From positions 434,001-498,000 of the forward strand of contig JBKAGT010000005.1 in NCBI GenBank assembly GCA_046290495.1: a DNA stretch of 64,000 bases. The letters run 5' to 3'. Position numbers and translations under genes: made by a program. A model generated the notes under the pieces. It had not been told where the DNA came from, did no database searches, and worked only from the letters and a program-made list of their open reading frames with translations. The DNA is from PGYR01 sp046290495 (GTDB lineage Bacteria; Bacteroidota; Ignavibacteria; Kapaibacteriales; UBA2268). Shown here in pieces: positions 43,637-51,361 of this stretch (positions are counted from its first letter, which is position 1; every line of letters begins with the position of its first letter).

Positions 43637-45640
43637 ATGTCCAACAAACTAAAAGAACTTCAATCTTTACTAATTCCTAGTGATATTTTGCCCATAGGAA
43701 TGATTCTAATTGGAGTAATAATAGCTTTTTTTATTTCTGAAATAGCTATCAAATTAATTGGTGTTAGTATATCTATTCTAGGCATTGTAACCTTACTGAT
43801 GAAACTAACAACTAGAATGTCTTCAGCTGTTGAAACAAAATTCAAAAACACTCCTAGCCCAAATTTCAAAATAACCGTAAAGAAAAGCCCTGAAGCTGTT
43901 AGGAAAGTAATAGAGAATTTTGAAGATACTAATACTGTTGAAAGAAAGAAAAAACCTGAAGAATCTAAAAATACAATGGGTTCAGAAGAAGGTTTTAGAA
44001 TAATTAGCAAAGATAAAAAAAACCTTTCTGATTCGAATGATGAAACTGATGAAATTAAAAATTCTTCAGAATCGAATAAAGATGAGAAAAAGCCATTGGA
44101 TTCAACACCTAAAACGAAAATTGAAGAAAAAACAGAGCCAACTCTGCCTAAATATAGAACAAGTAATATTAATTTTCCAACTCAAAATCTATTTGAAGAG
44201 CTTCCTTTATTAAAAGATCATCCTGACAAGGAATTTGAAGTATTTATTAAAAGAATACTCATGGCAATTAGATCAGTTAGTAATACTAAAACTGCTTGTT
44301 TTTTCTTCTATGATGAACAAACTGAAGGTTTGATATTAAATTCCTCAGCATCAGAAAGTAAGAATATTCTACCAAATAAGACTAAGATAAAATCAAAGAA
44401 TGATGTTGTTCTACAAATTGCAAAAGATATAAAACCCGAAATCCTAACAGATATTAATCCAGCAGCAGAAATTGATTTATTGCCTTATTATAAATCAAAT
44501 TCCGGTACCAATTCATTTATAGGTATACCTGTAATTTATGATAAAAGTGTAATTGGTGTACTTACTGCTGACTCAAAGCACACAGATGCTTATGATGGCA
44601 TTATGGTGAGCTTTATGGGGCATTTTGCTAAATTGATATCAGGTCTTATAAGATCATATTCGGACAAATATGAACTTGCTCAGAATTCAAAGCATTATAA
44701 GTTGATAGAAGATTTATTGGCAAATATAAGAATGAATAATGAAGAAGAACTCATTACTTCTTCTTTAAATATACTTAAAAATCAATTGAAACTAAATGAA
44801 TTAAAAATAATAATTTCTACAAATTCTATTTATAAAGTTTATGATTCAAACAAAGGGTTAGATAAGGACACTGTTAATAATAAAATATCATCCTCTACCA
44901 TTACTGAGGTTATTAATAATCAAAATGATTTCTTTGGTAAAATAAAAGATGTGACACTACCTAAACCGTTATTAAGTATAGCAAACAAAGATGATTTCAT
45001 CTTTTTAGCTCCAATTTCTACTGAAATTCATAGTTACGGAGCTTTGCTTATTAGTGATGCAGACTTTATAGATATGGAATTAAGAAATTCTATTATAACT
45101 ATTTGTAGAATAATAGCATCTAAAATAGAAAACATAAGATTAAGTGAAATAATTTCAAATGGGTTGGAGAAAGACCCTGAAACAGGAATATACAATAAGA
45201 ATAAATTCGAAGAAGAAATTGAAAAAGAATCAATAAGAGTTTCTAAATTTAATATTAGTAGCTCCTTAGTTACAATTGCAATAGATGAATACGAGTCAGT
45301 AGACTTGGACAATCCTGCTATAAACAGTATTATCTTGCAACATATAAATAATTTAAGTCTACAGTTTACTTCAGAACTAGATTCTATAGGTCTATTAGAC
45401 AATCAAATTTATATAATTCTATCAGGTAAAGACAGTGGAAATTCTAAGTTATGGGCAGAACAACTTAGAAATAAAATTGCTAGTTCACAAATTGAAATAG
45501 AAGGTAGAATGATCAATATTACAATCAGTATTGGTATTTGTAGTTTGAGTAATAATATCTCGATAGAAGAATTAATTAAAAATTCTAATAAGGCTCTTAG
45601 CTCATCTAAGGTAAATTCAAATTCAGTCAGTGTCTACTAA
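43637..45640 (+). CDS. membrane GAF protein with degenerate GGDEF domain
   Basis: A 667-residue protein: two N-terminal transmembrane helices (about 15-55); a Ser/Lys/Glu-rich linker (60-180); a GAF domain (about 195-345, with GIPVIYDKSVIGVLTADSKHTDAYDG); a second GAF-like region; and a C-terminal GGDEF fold (about 510-667, KDPETGIYNKNKFEEEIEKE ... ITISIGICSLSNNISIEELIKNSNKAL). At the GGDEF loop the sequence reads LLDNQIYIIL, so diguanylate cyclase catalysis is not expected. It may be a c-di-GMP or GTP sensor or a structural regulator. It is first of a tight operon: rnr starts 3 nt after its stop. Confidence 0.78.
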   Translation: MSNKLKELQSLLIPSDILPIGMILIGVIIAFFISEIAIKLIGVSISILGIVTLLMKLTTRMSSAVETKFKNTPSPNFKITVKKSPEAVRKVIENFEDTNTVERKKKPEESKNTMGSEEGFRIISKDKKNLSDSNDETDEIKNSSESNKDEKKPLDSTPKTKIEEKTEPTLPKYRTSNINFPTQNLFEELPLLKDHPDKEFEVFIKRILMAIRSVSNTKTACFFFYDEQTEGLILNSSASESKNILPNKTKIKSKNDVVLQIAKDIKPEILTDINPAAEIDLLPYYKSNSGTNSFIGIPVIYDKSVIGVLTADSKHTDAYDGIMVSFMGHFAKLISGLIRSYSDKYELAQNSKHYKLIEDLLANIRMNNEEELITSSLNILKNQLKLNELKIIISTNSIYKVYDSNKGLDKDTVNNKISSSTITEVINNQNDFFGKIKDVTLPKPLLSIANKDDFIFLAPISTEIHSYGALLISDADFIDMELRNSIITICRIIASKIENIRLSEIISNGLEKDPETGIYNKNKFEEEIEKESIRVSKFNISSSLVTIAIDEYESVDLDNPAINSIILQHINNLSLQFTSELDSIGLLDNQIYIILSGKDSGNSKLWAEQLRNKIASSQIEIEGRMINITISIGICSLSNNISIEELIKNSNKALSSSKVNSNSVSVY

Positions 45641-45643
45641 ACT

Positions 45644-47779
45644 ATGGGATATGAAGCATTAGTTAGTTGTATATTAGATTACTTAAATCATGAGAATTCT
45701 GAAATAGACATTCACAATATTCCACAAAAACTAAAGAAGAGAGCTGGTCTTAACTCAAAAGAGATTATAAATACATTAGAAAATCTAATAGAAAATAATG
45801 TCCTTGTATTAGATAATAACAAAGTTAAATTAAAAGACTACAGCTCAGAAAATATAGAAGGATTTTATAATTACTCACCCAATCATTGCTTTGTACTTGT
45901 AAATCAAAATAACCAATTTTATAAAGTAACAATTCCCAAAACAGATACAAATTATGCTATTAATGGAGATAAGGTATTAATTGAATATATTACAAATAAA
46001 AAAAAGAAAGAAGGAAAAGTAAAAAGAGTATTATCTAGAAAAAATGATAAAGTATCAGGTACGATAGAAATATCTGATGAGAATACTTATTTAAAAGTAG
46101 ACCCTTCCAAATATCAATTGGACTTTGTTGTCAATAAAGAAGATAGTATAAATTTATCAGAAGGAGACATAGTAGAAGCTGAAATAATTACAGATATTCA
46201 CACTTCTTCTGTACCAAGAATAAAAATAACAAATATGAAAAAAAGAAAAAATGAATTAAAAGACGCATTCGATTCAATATTAATCGAATATGGTCTTAAC
46301 CAAGATTTTCCAAAAAGTGTAATTAAAGAAACAAATAAGGCAAAACAACCTACTGCCAAGAGCTTACCTAAGCAAAGAATAGATATCAGAGAAAAGAATA
46401 TATTTACAATTGATCCATTTGATGCTAAAGATTTTGACGATGCAATATCCTTAGATTGTGACGATGACGGGAATAAAGTTTTAGGTGTACATATAGCAGA
46501 TGTTAGTCACTACGTTGCTGAGAATTCAGTAACAGATATAGAAGCAAGAGAAAGAGGAAACAGTACTTACCTAGTTGATAGAGTAGTACCAATGTTACCT
46601 GAAAAACTTTCAAATGATTTATGTTCTTTAAAACCAAATGTAGACAGATACGCATTTTCTGTATTTATGACACTAGACAACGATAATGAGCTAATCCACT
46701 ACGAATTAACAGAATCGTTAATAAATAGTAAAAGAAGATATTCATACGAAGAAGCTTTAGAAGTTATAGAAGGAAAAGATGATGACAATGATGAATTACT
46801 CAGAACATTAACAAAAATATCGCAAGAATTAAGAAAGAAAAGATTTGAGAATGGTGGAATAAACTTCTCAAGTTCTGAAGTAAAATTCATATTAGATGAG
46901 AATAGAATTCCAGTTGATAATAAACTAAAAACTCCAACCAAAGCTACTCAAATGATTGAAGAGTTTATGTTGCTAGCTAATAGAGCCGTTACCTTACTTT
47001 TGATTGATATTAGCAAAAAAAATAACAAAAAAGGTAAGTTACCATTCATATATCGTGTTCATGAGGATCCAGATCGAAACTTAGTAAATGAAGCTATTCA
47101 GTTTATTGGGAATCTTACAAAAACTAAATTCAAGAAAATTAGTGAAGTTAAGGCAAGCGAACTGAATAATATTATAAATAAGTTTCAAGACAGTAGCCAC
47201 TCCCCTGCTATAAATCAAGTTTTAATCAGATCTATGGCAAAGGCAATTTATTCTCAAAGGAATTATGGTCATTTTGGGTTAGGTTTTGAAAACTATACTC
47301 ATTTTACCTCTCCTATTAGGAGATATGCAGATCTAGTTGTACATAGATTATTAAAAGAGTATATGAATGCTGATGGGAAAATTAGTAGTGGTAGAATTGA
47401 GTATTTAAAGCCATTTGTTAAGTCTATATCAGACCATATATCAGCAACAGAGAGAAACTCGATGGAAGCTGAAAGAACTAGTAATAAGTTAGCATCTGTA
47501 ATATTAGTTAGGAATAAAGTTGGCGAAGAATATATTGGTACTGTTACTGGTATTTTAAATTTTGGTCTGTTTCTTTTACTTGAAGACTTAAATGTTGAAG
47601 GACTTTTGCATATAAAAGAACTAAATGACGATTACTATAGGTTCGATGAAAAAAATCTTAAGTTTGTTGGTAAAAGAAATAAGAAAGTATTTACTATTGG
47701 TACTAGAGTGAAAGTCAAAATAGCCAATGCAAATATTGCTAAATCACAAATTGATTTTAAATTTATTGAGAAAGTATAA
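45644..47779 (+). CDS. rnr: ribonuclease R
   Basis: 3'-5' exoribonuclease (711 residues) degrading structured RNA. Order: N-terminal winged helix, two cold-shock domains, the RNB catalytic domain with FTIDPFDAKDFDDAISL (about 256-272, Mg2+-binding Asp cluster), YLVDRVVPMLPEKLSNDLCSL and FTSPIRRYADLVVHRLL, then an S1 domain (about 630-711) with EEYIGTVTGILNFGLFLLL and VEGLLHIKEL. The basic C-terminal tail is short. It begins 3 nt after the GAF-GGDEF gene and shares a base with the ribE start (TAATG). Confidence 0.95.
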   Translation: MGYEALVSCILDYLNHENSEIDIHNIPQKLKKRAGLNSKEIINTLENLIENNVLVLDNNKVKLKDYSSENIEGFYNYSPNHCFVLVNQNNQFYKVTIPKTDTNYAINGDKVLIEYITNKKKKEGKVKRVLSRKNDKVSGTIEISDENTYLKVDPSKYQLDFVVNKEDSINLSEGDIVEAEIITDIHTSSVPRIKITNMKKRKNELKDAFDSILIEYGLNQDFPKSVIKETNKAKQPTAKSLPKQRIDIREKNIFTIDPFDAKDFDDAISLDCDDDGNKVLGVHIADVSHYVAENSVTDIEARERGNSTYLVDRVVPMLPEKLSNDLCSLKPNVDRYAFSVFMTLDNDNELIHYELTESLINSKRRYSYEEALEVIEGKDDDNDELLRTLTKISQELRKKRFENGGINFSSSEVKFILDENRIPVDNKLKTPTKATQMIEEFMLLANRAVTLLLIDISKKNNKKGKLPFIYRVHEDPDRNLVNEAIQFIGNLTKTKFKKISEVKASELNNIINKFQDSSHSPAINQVLIRSMAKAIYSQRNYGHFGLGFENYTHFTSPIRRYADLVVHRLLKEYMNADGKISSGRIEYLKPFVKSISDHISATERNSMEAERTSNKLASVILVRNKVGEEYIGTVTGILNFGLFLLLEDLNVEGLLHIKELNDDYYRFDEKNLKFVGKRNKKVFTIGTRVKVKIANANIAKSQIDFKFIEKV

Positions 47780-48372
47780 TGTTTACTGGATTAATTGAAG
47801 AAGTAGGTAAAATTAATAGCATTCAAAAAAGTGGTGATGCTATAAAGATTACAGTCAATAGTTCTGAAATAAATAAAGATATGTCAGTTGATGATTCTAT
47901 ATCTGTAAATGGAGTTTGCCTGACAGTTACAGAATTCACAGAAGATAGCTTTGCAGTTACAGCTGTTGAAGAAACAATGCGAAAGACTAATTTATCAAAC
48001 TTACAAGAAGGTATCTCAGTTAATCTAGAAAGAGCCATGAAAGCAGATAAACGATTTGGTGGCCACTATGTACAAGGTCATGTAGATCAGACAACTGAAA
48101 TATATGATATTAATCGAGAGACTGAAAATTGGATATTTTCATTTAAAGTGCCTGATAATGGAAGAAAGTATATAGTAGATAGAGGTTCAATAACGGTTAA
48201 TGGAGTTAGTTTAACAATAGCATCTATTTCAGACAGTATATTTAATATAGCAATAATACCCCATACTTATGAGAATACAGTTTTCAAAAACTTCAACGTA
48301 GGTGATCAAGTTAATTTAGAATACGATATTATTGGAAAATATGTTGAAAATATATTAAAATATAGGGATTAA
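47779..48372 (+). CDS. ribE: riboflavin synthase alpha chain
   Basis: Riboflavin synthase (197 residues) dismutates two 6,7-dimethyl-8-ribityllumazine molecules to riboflavin. Two lumazine-binding barrels are evident: MFTGLIEEVGKI, VNGVCLTV (about 45) and GHYVQGHVDQT, then the repeat VNGVSLTI and IAIIPHTYENTVF. Length is normal. It is translationally coupled to rnr and followed 12 nt later by a barrel gene. No FMN riboswitch is involved, as the gene lies inside an operon. Confidence 0.95.
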   Translation: MFTGLIEEVGKINSIQKSGDAIKITVNSSEINKDMSVDDSISVNGVCLTVTEFTEDSFAVTAVEETMRKTNLSNLQEGISVNLERAMKADKRFGGHYVQGHVDQTTEIYDINRETENWIFSFKVPDNGRKYIVDRGSITVNGVSLTIASISDSIFNIAIIPHTYENTVFKNFNVGDQVNLEYDIIGKYVENILKYRD

Positions 48373-48384
48373 CATTTTACAATT

Positions 48385-49728
48385 ATGCTTGCTCTTCTGA
48401 ACATATTGTTACTTTTCTCACCAATTTCTCAAGGTTCAAGCGAAATAGGAACAAACATTGAAATTGGTAATAGTAGTGAAACAGTAGACAGTAGAAATCA
48501 AGTTTTTGATAGTTACTTCTTTGAGGACAACGCAAGCGGATCAGGCTATTTGAATGGTATAAATTTATATTACAATTACTTTCTAACAGATAATTTTTAT
48601 ATAGGTATAGAAAGCAATTATTTATTCTACTCATCTCAACTAATTAAAACTGAGAATGAATTAATCAATATTGACGGCAACGAAGCAGAAGGTGAATTTG
48701 AGCATGTATTTGAATCAGATTCTAAGAGGTTGCTTTCAGCGATAAATTTTGGTTATAACTTCTATAATAATTTCTACTTTTCTATTGGTCTGACATATAA
48801 TAATTCTATTTCAGGCATAAATATCTCCTCTTTTGAAAAAATTTCAAAACCAGAGAACGCAGGAGTATTCATAGAGGAACAATCCCGAATAAGAGATATG
48901 AGAGATACTAATATCACTACTATCAGCCCAGTATTTGGGTTACTTCCAGCACTAAATATAAAATTACCAATGAATTCTGAAAATTCATTATTTTTGAATG
49001 GTAGAGTTGGGTACAATTATAATTTTAATAGTTTCACAAATGATGATATAGAATTCAATTCAAATAGTTTGATTATGAGTTTAGGCATTAGTTACGTAGC
49101 AAATAATAGCACCATCTATAAAGTAAGTACTGAAGAAGAGATTATAAGCAACGTAATATCTTTTGAGTTAATAGATAGAATAGAGAGAAGTACTGAAGTA
49201 TTCAATTTCGACGTAATTAAGTATATAGATTTAGAATCTGGAAGAACTACTTATGCTAATTACAGTAATGGGCAAAGTATAGTACTATACGTTCAACTAG
49301 ACAATTTGGAAAAGAAAAAAGTGGAATTCAGTTTGTCAACTGATAGCATTAGTATATTTGAAAAAGTACTTACTGAAAAATTAACTAAGATCAGTGTTCC
49401 GAAAGTATTAGTGGACACTAAATATAGACCAAAAGATTTAATAATCAACTTATCTTACAAGGGTAATATAATTGATCAAAAAATCTTTGCTACTCAATAT
49501 AATATATTACATGAATTGAGCTATTTATATAGCTCAAATATATCCGATTTATCTAAATATATCGATATTAATAATGAGAGAATTCTTACTATATATACAG
49601 ATGAAGATAGTATATATAGTTTTTTAGATTCGACAAGAGTTAGTAATGTAACGGTACGAGGATTTGAAGAGTTAGAATTCAATTTAGAAAATACTAATAA
49701 AGACAAGTATCTACTTATTATAGAATAA
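48385..49728 (+). CDS. outer-membrane barrel protein, paralogue of OmpA-type barrel
   Basis: A 447-residue exported protein. A short signal peptide (about 1-17) precedes a barrel region (20-235) clearly related to the N-terminus of the two-OmpA protein at 18322-20508. Shared landmarks include GEFEHVFES / GEFTHTVNS, EKISKPENAGVFIEE / ETITKPSDSGTFIDE and LPMNSENSLFLNGRVGYNYNF / LPLNSDNSIRLMPEVNYNF. The C-terminal half (about 240-447) is beta-rich and lacks the OmpA motifs. It is probably an integral outer-membrane protein with a periplasmic module. It lies at the end of the rnr-ribE operon. Confidence 0.7.
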   Translation: MLALLNILLLFSPISQGSSEIGTNIEIGNSSETVDSRNQVFDSYFFEDNASGSGYLNGINLYYNYFLTDNFYIGIESNYLFYSSQLIKTENELINIDGNEAEGEFEHVFESDSKRLLSAINFGYNFYNNFYFSIGLTYNNSISGINISSFEKISKPENAGVFIEEQSRIRDMRDTNITTISPVFGLLPALNIKLPMNSENSLFLNGRVGYNYNFNSFTNDDIEFNSNSLIMSLGISYVANNSTIYKVSTEEEIISNVISFELIDRIERSTEVFNFDVIKYIDLESGRTTYANYSNGQSIVLYVQLDNLEKKKVEFSLSTDSISIFEKVLTEKLTKISVPKVLVDTKYRPKDLIINLSYKGNIIDQKIFATQYNILHELSYLYSSNISDLSKYIDINNERILTIYTDEDSIYSFLDSTRVSNVTVRGFEELEFNLENTNKDKYLLIIE

Positions 49729-49751
49729 AAAAAATCCCGCATTTGCGGGAT
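49725..49751 (-). terminator. terminator of rpsU operon
   Basis: On the minus strand ATCCCGC, an AAAT loop and GCGGGAT are followed by about eight T. It closes the minus-strand rpsU operon and overlaps the end of the convergent barrel gene. Confidence 0.85.
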
Positions 49752-49782
49752 TAAAAGTGGTATCAACTTCTAGGAAATGAAA

Positions 49783-49980
49783 TTATCTTTGCATTTCTCT
49801 TGAAATCTTTCTTTGTCTTCTTTCAGCTTTTATTCTAGCCATACGTTTTTCAATTGAAGGTTTTATGTATTGAGTTCTTTTTTTGTACTCCCTTAACACT
49901 CCACTTCTTTCGTATTTCTTTTTGAATCTTCTTAGAGCTCTGTCTATAGACTCATTATTTTGAACGTTAATTCCTACCAC
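49783..49980 (-). CDS. rpsU: 30S ribosomal protein S21
   Basis: S21 (65 residues), very basic, with VQNNESIDRALRRFKKKYERSGVLREYKKR, the family signature, and an Arg/Lys-rich tail. S21 acts in initiation near the anti-Shine-Dalgarno end of 16S rRNA. It is second of a two-gene operon, 25 nt after the SH3-like protein gene. Confidence 0.96.
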   Translation of the reverse strand: MVGINVQNNESIDRALRRFKKKYERSGVLREYKKRTQYIKPSIEKRMARIKAERRQRKISREMQR

Positions 49981-50005
49981 TTGTAATCACCTCGCTTTAT
50001 GGTAT

Positions 50006-50419
50006 TTAGTTTGAATAATTTTCTATTAATCTTTTTTCTTCTGATTTTTCGAATTGTACTACTATGGCGTTACCACCAGTAGAAGTAACTTCTTTTGCTC
50101 TTACAATACCAACATCATCGAATATTTTGTGGTAGAGTATCTCACCTATTTCATATTCTTCTTTAGGAGTATACTTTCTAGCATCATCCTTTGAGATATG
50201 AATTACCGCTTTTGACTTATCTCTTTCAGCTTCAATTGTATCTAAATTAACAAGCTGTGAGTGTCTACTACGAGTACATCTTGCCCACTGGTGTCTTCCA
50301 TTTTCAGTTTCAATTGGTTCACCAATAAGCTCATGTTTTGTTTCTTTCATTAAGAAAGGAGAATACAAAGTTAAATACTTTGCTCTTCTTGTTCTTCTTT
50401 TTGTAGCTTTTTTTGCCAT
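50006..50419 (-). CDS. basic protein with SH3/CarD-like C-terminal domain
   Basis: A 137-residue soluble protein. The N-terminus is strongly basic (AKKATKRRTRRAKY), and the middle carries RHQWARCTRSRHSQLVNLDTIEAERDK. The C-terminal about 50 residues (YEIGEILYHKIFDDVGIVRAKEV... AIVVQFEKSEEKRLI) follow the G..V.H..FG.G.V...V.F..G.K.L pattern of SH3-like domains in CarD/UvrD-tail type proteins, which contact RNA polymerase. A nucleic-acid or polymerase-binding role fits, and so does its pairing with rpsU under one promoter, but this is inference. Confidence 0.65.
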   Translation of the reverse strand: MAKKATKRRTRRAKYLTLYSPFLMKETKHELIGEPIETENGRHQWARCTRSRHSQLVNLDTIEAERDKSKAVIHISKDDARKYTPKEEYEIGEILYHKIFDDVGIVRAKEVTSTGGNAIVVQFEKSEEKRLIENYSN

Positions 50420-50451
50420 ATATTTTTTTCTATATCTTTTATATCAGATTA

Positions 50452-50482
50452 CAAAAATAACTATTATTTATTTAATATTCAA
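50452..50482 (-). promoter_or_regulatory. Bacteroidota-type promoter for SH3-like/rpsU operon
   Basis: Minus strand TTG (50482-50480), 20 nt, then TATTTTTG (50459-50452), 32 nt before the first start codon. Confidence 0.6.
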
Positions 50483-50493
50483 GACGAATAAGT

Positions 50494-51357
50494 TTAAGGT
50501 TGATTTTTAATTAAAAAGAATGTGTCTTTTACTGCATGTAAAGAACCGAAAACCCCTATTCCATTGCCTTCTACAGAGCCTAATAGTTCGTTATATTCAC
50601 TTGCTGATAATCTTTGCAATACCCATCTCAAATAATTGAAATCCATATTGTAAATTGTAATTTCGTGTAAACCATACCACCTAAACAAATCCCAAATTAC
50701 TGGAGTTTGATTATTTGGAATGAGTCCCCAAGTTGCTAACTCTTGGTATCTCCATTCGCTTTCAGGGTTATCTCCAAATCTACGTGTTACTCTTCTATTC
50801 TTTTCTTCAAAAGGAACTCCATCTATATATAACCCATATTCTAATGTATCTAGTGTTTTAACAGATATTCCCCAATATCCATTAGTTGGTTCTCCTTCCC
50901 AAATAATTGTATCTCTTGTGTCTTTGTTAATTGTATCTATAGGAAATTGAATATCTTCTGGTGGTGGTTTAATCCAAGCTGGTCCGGAAGGTGTTAAAGT
51001 ATTTCCTGTTAAAGTAGTTCCATCTGCAAAATTCACTCTAAGATCGTATTCTTTCCCCTCTTCAACAATATAACTACCATCATAGAAATAACCTCTTTCA
51101 CCAGATTGTTCTATACTTAATACTATTTCTTGGTCATCAAATGATATTATAACTTCCGCATCTCTAATCAATGACTCCTCGTAATTAAAAGATGCATTAA
51201 TAGGTTGTGATCTCATTAGTATAATATTATCTATTGGTTCACCTACAACTAAGGCAGCTTCTACATAATTTTGCGGATCATAATCAGTTGGAACTGGGTC
51301 TTCACATGAAGAAACCAGTAAACTTAATATTATTATTAATGTAATTAAATATCTCAT
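50494..51357 (-). CDS. DUF4249-type outer-membrane lipoprotein
   Basis: A 287-residue lipoprotein with lipobox VSSC (Cys18), then an Ig/carboxypeptidase-like beta domain typical of DUF4249 (AALVVGEPIDNIILMRSQPINASFNYEESLIRDAEV, GYFYDGSYIVEEGKEYDLRV). Members sit next to TonB-dependent receptors in Bacteroidota and probably form a lid or substrate-binding partner, as SusD does for SusC. Here it starts 4 nt after the receptor stop, so it is co-translated with it. Substrate unknown. Confidence 0.8.
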   Translation of the reverse strand: MRYLITLIIILSLLVSSCEDPVPTDYDPQNYVEAALVVGEPIDNIILMRSQPINASFNYEESLIRDAEVIISFDDQEIVLSIEQSGERGYFYDGSYIVEEGKEYDLRVNFADGTTLTGNTLTPSGPAWIKPPPEDIQFPIDTINKDTRDTIIWEGEPTNGYWGISVKTLDTLEYGLYIDGVPFEEKNRRVTRRFGDNPESEWRYQELATWGLIPNNQTPVIWDLFRWYGLHEITIYNMDFNYLRWVLQRLSASEYNELLGSVEGNGIGVFGSLHAVKDTFFLIKNQP

Positions 51358-51361
51358 TTTA

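Noticed and set aside
43637..45640. Active diguanylate cyclase
   Set aside because: The catalytic GGDEF loop is replaced by LLDNQIYIIL, so synthesis of c-di-GMP is not supported.
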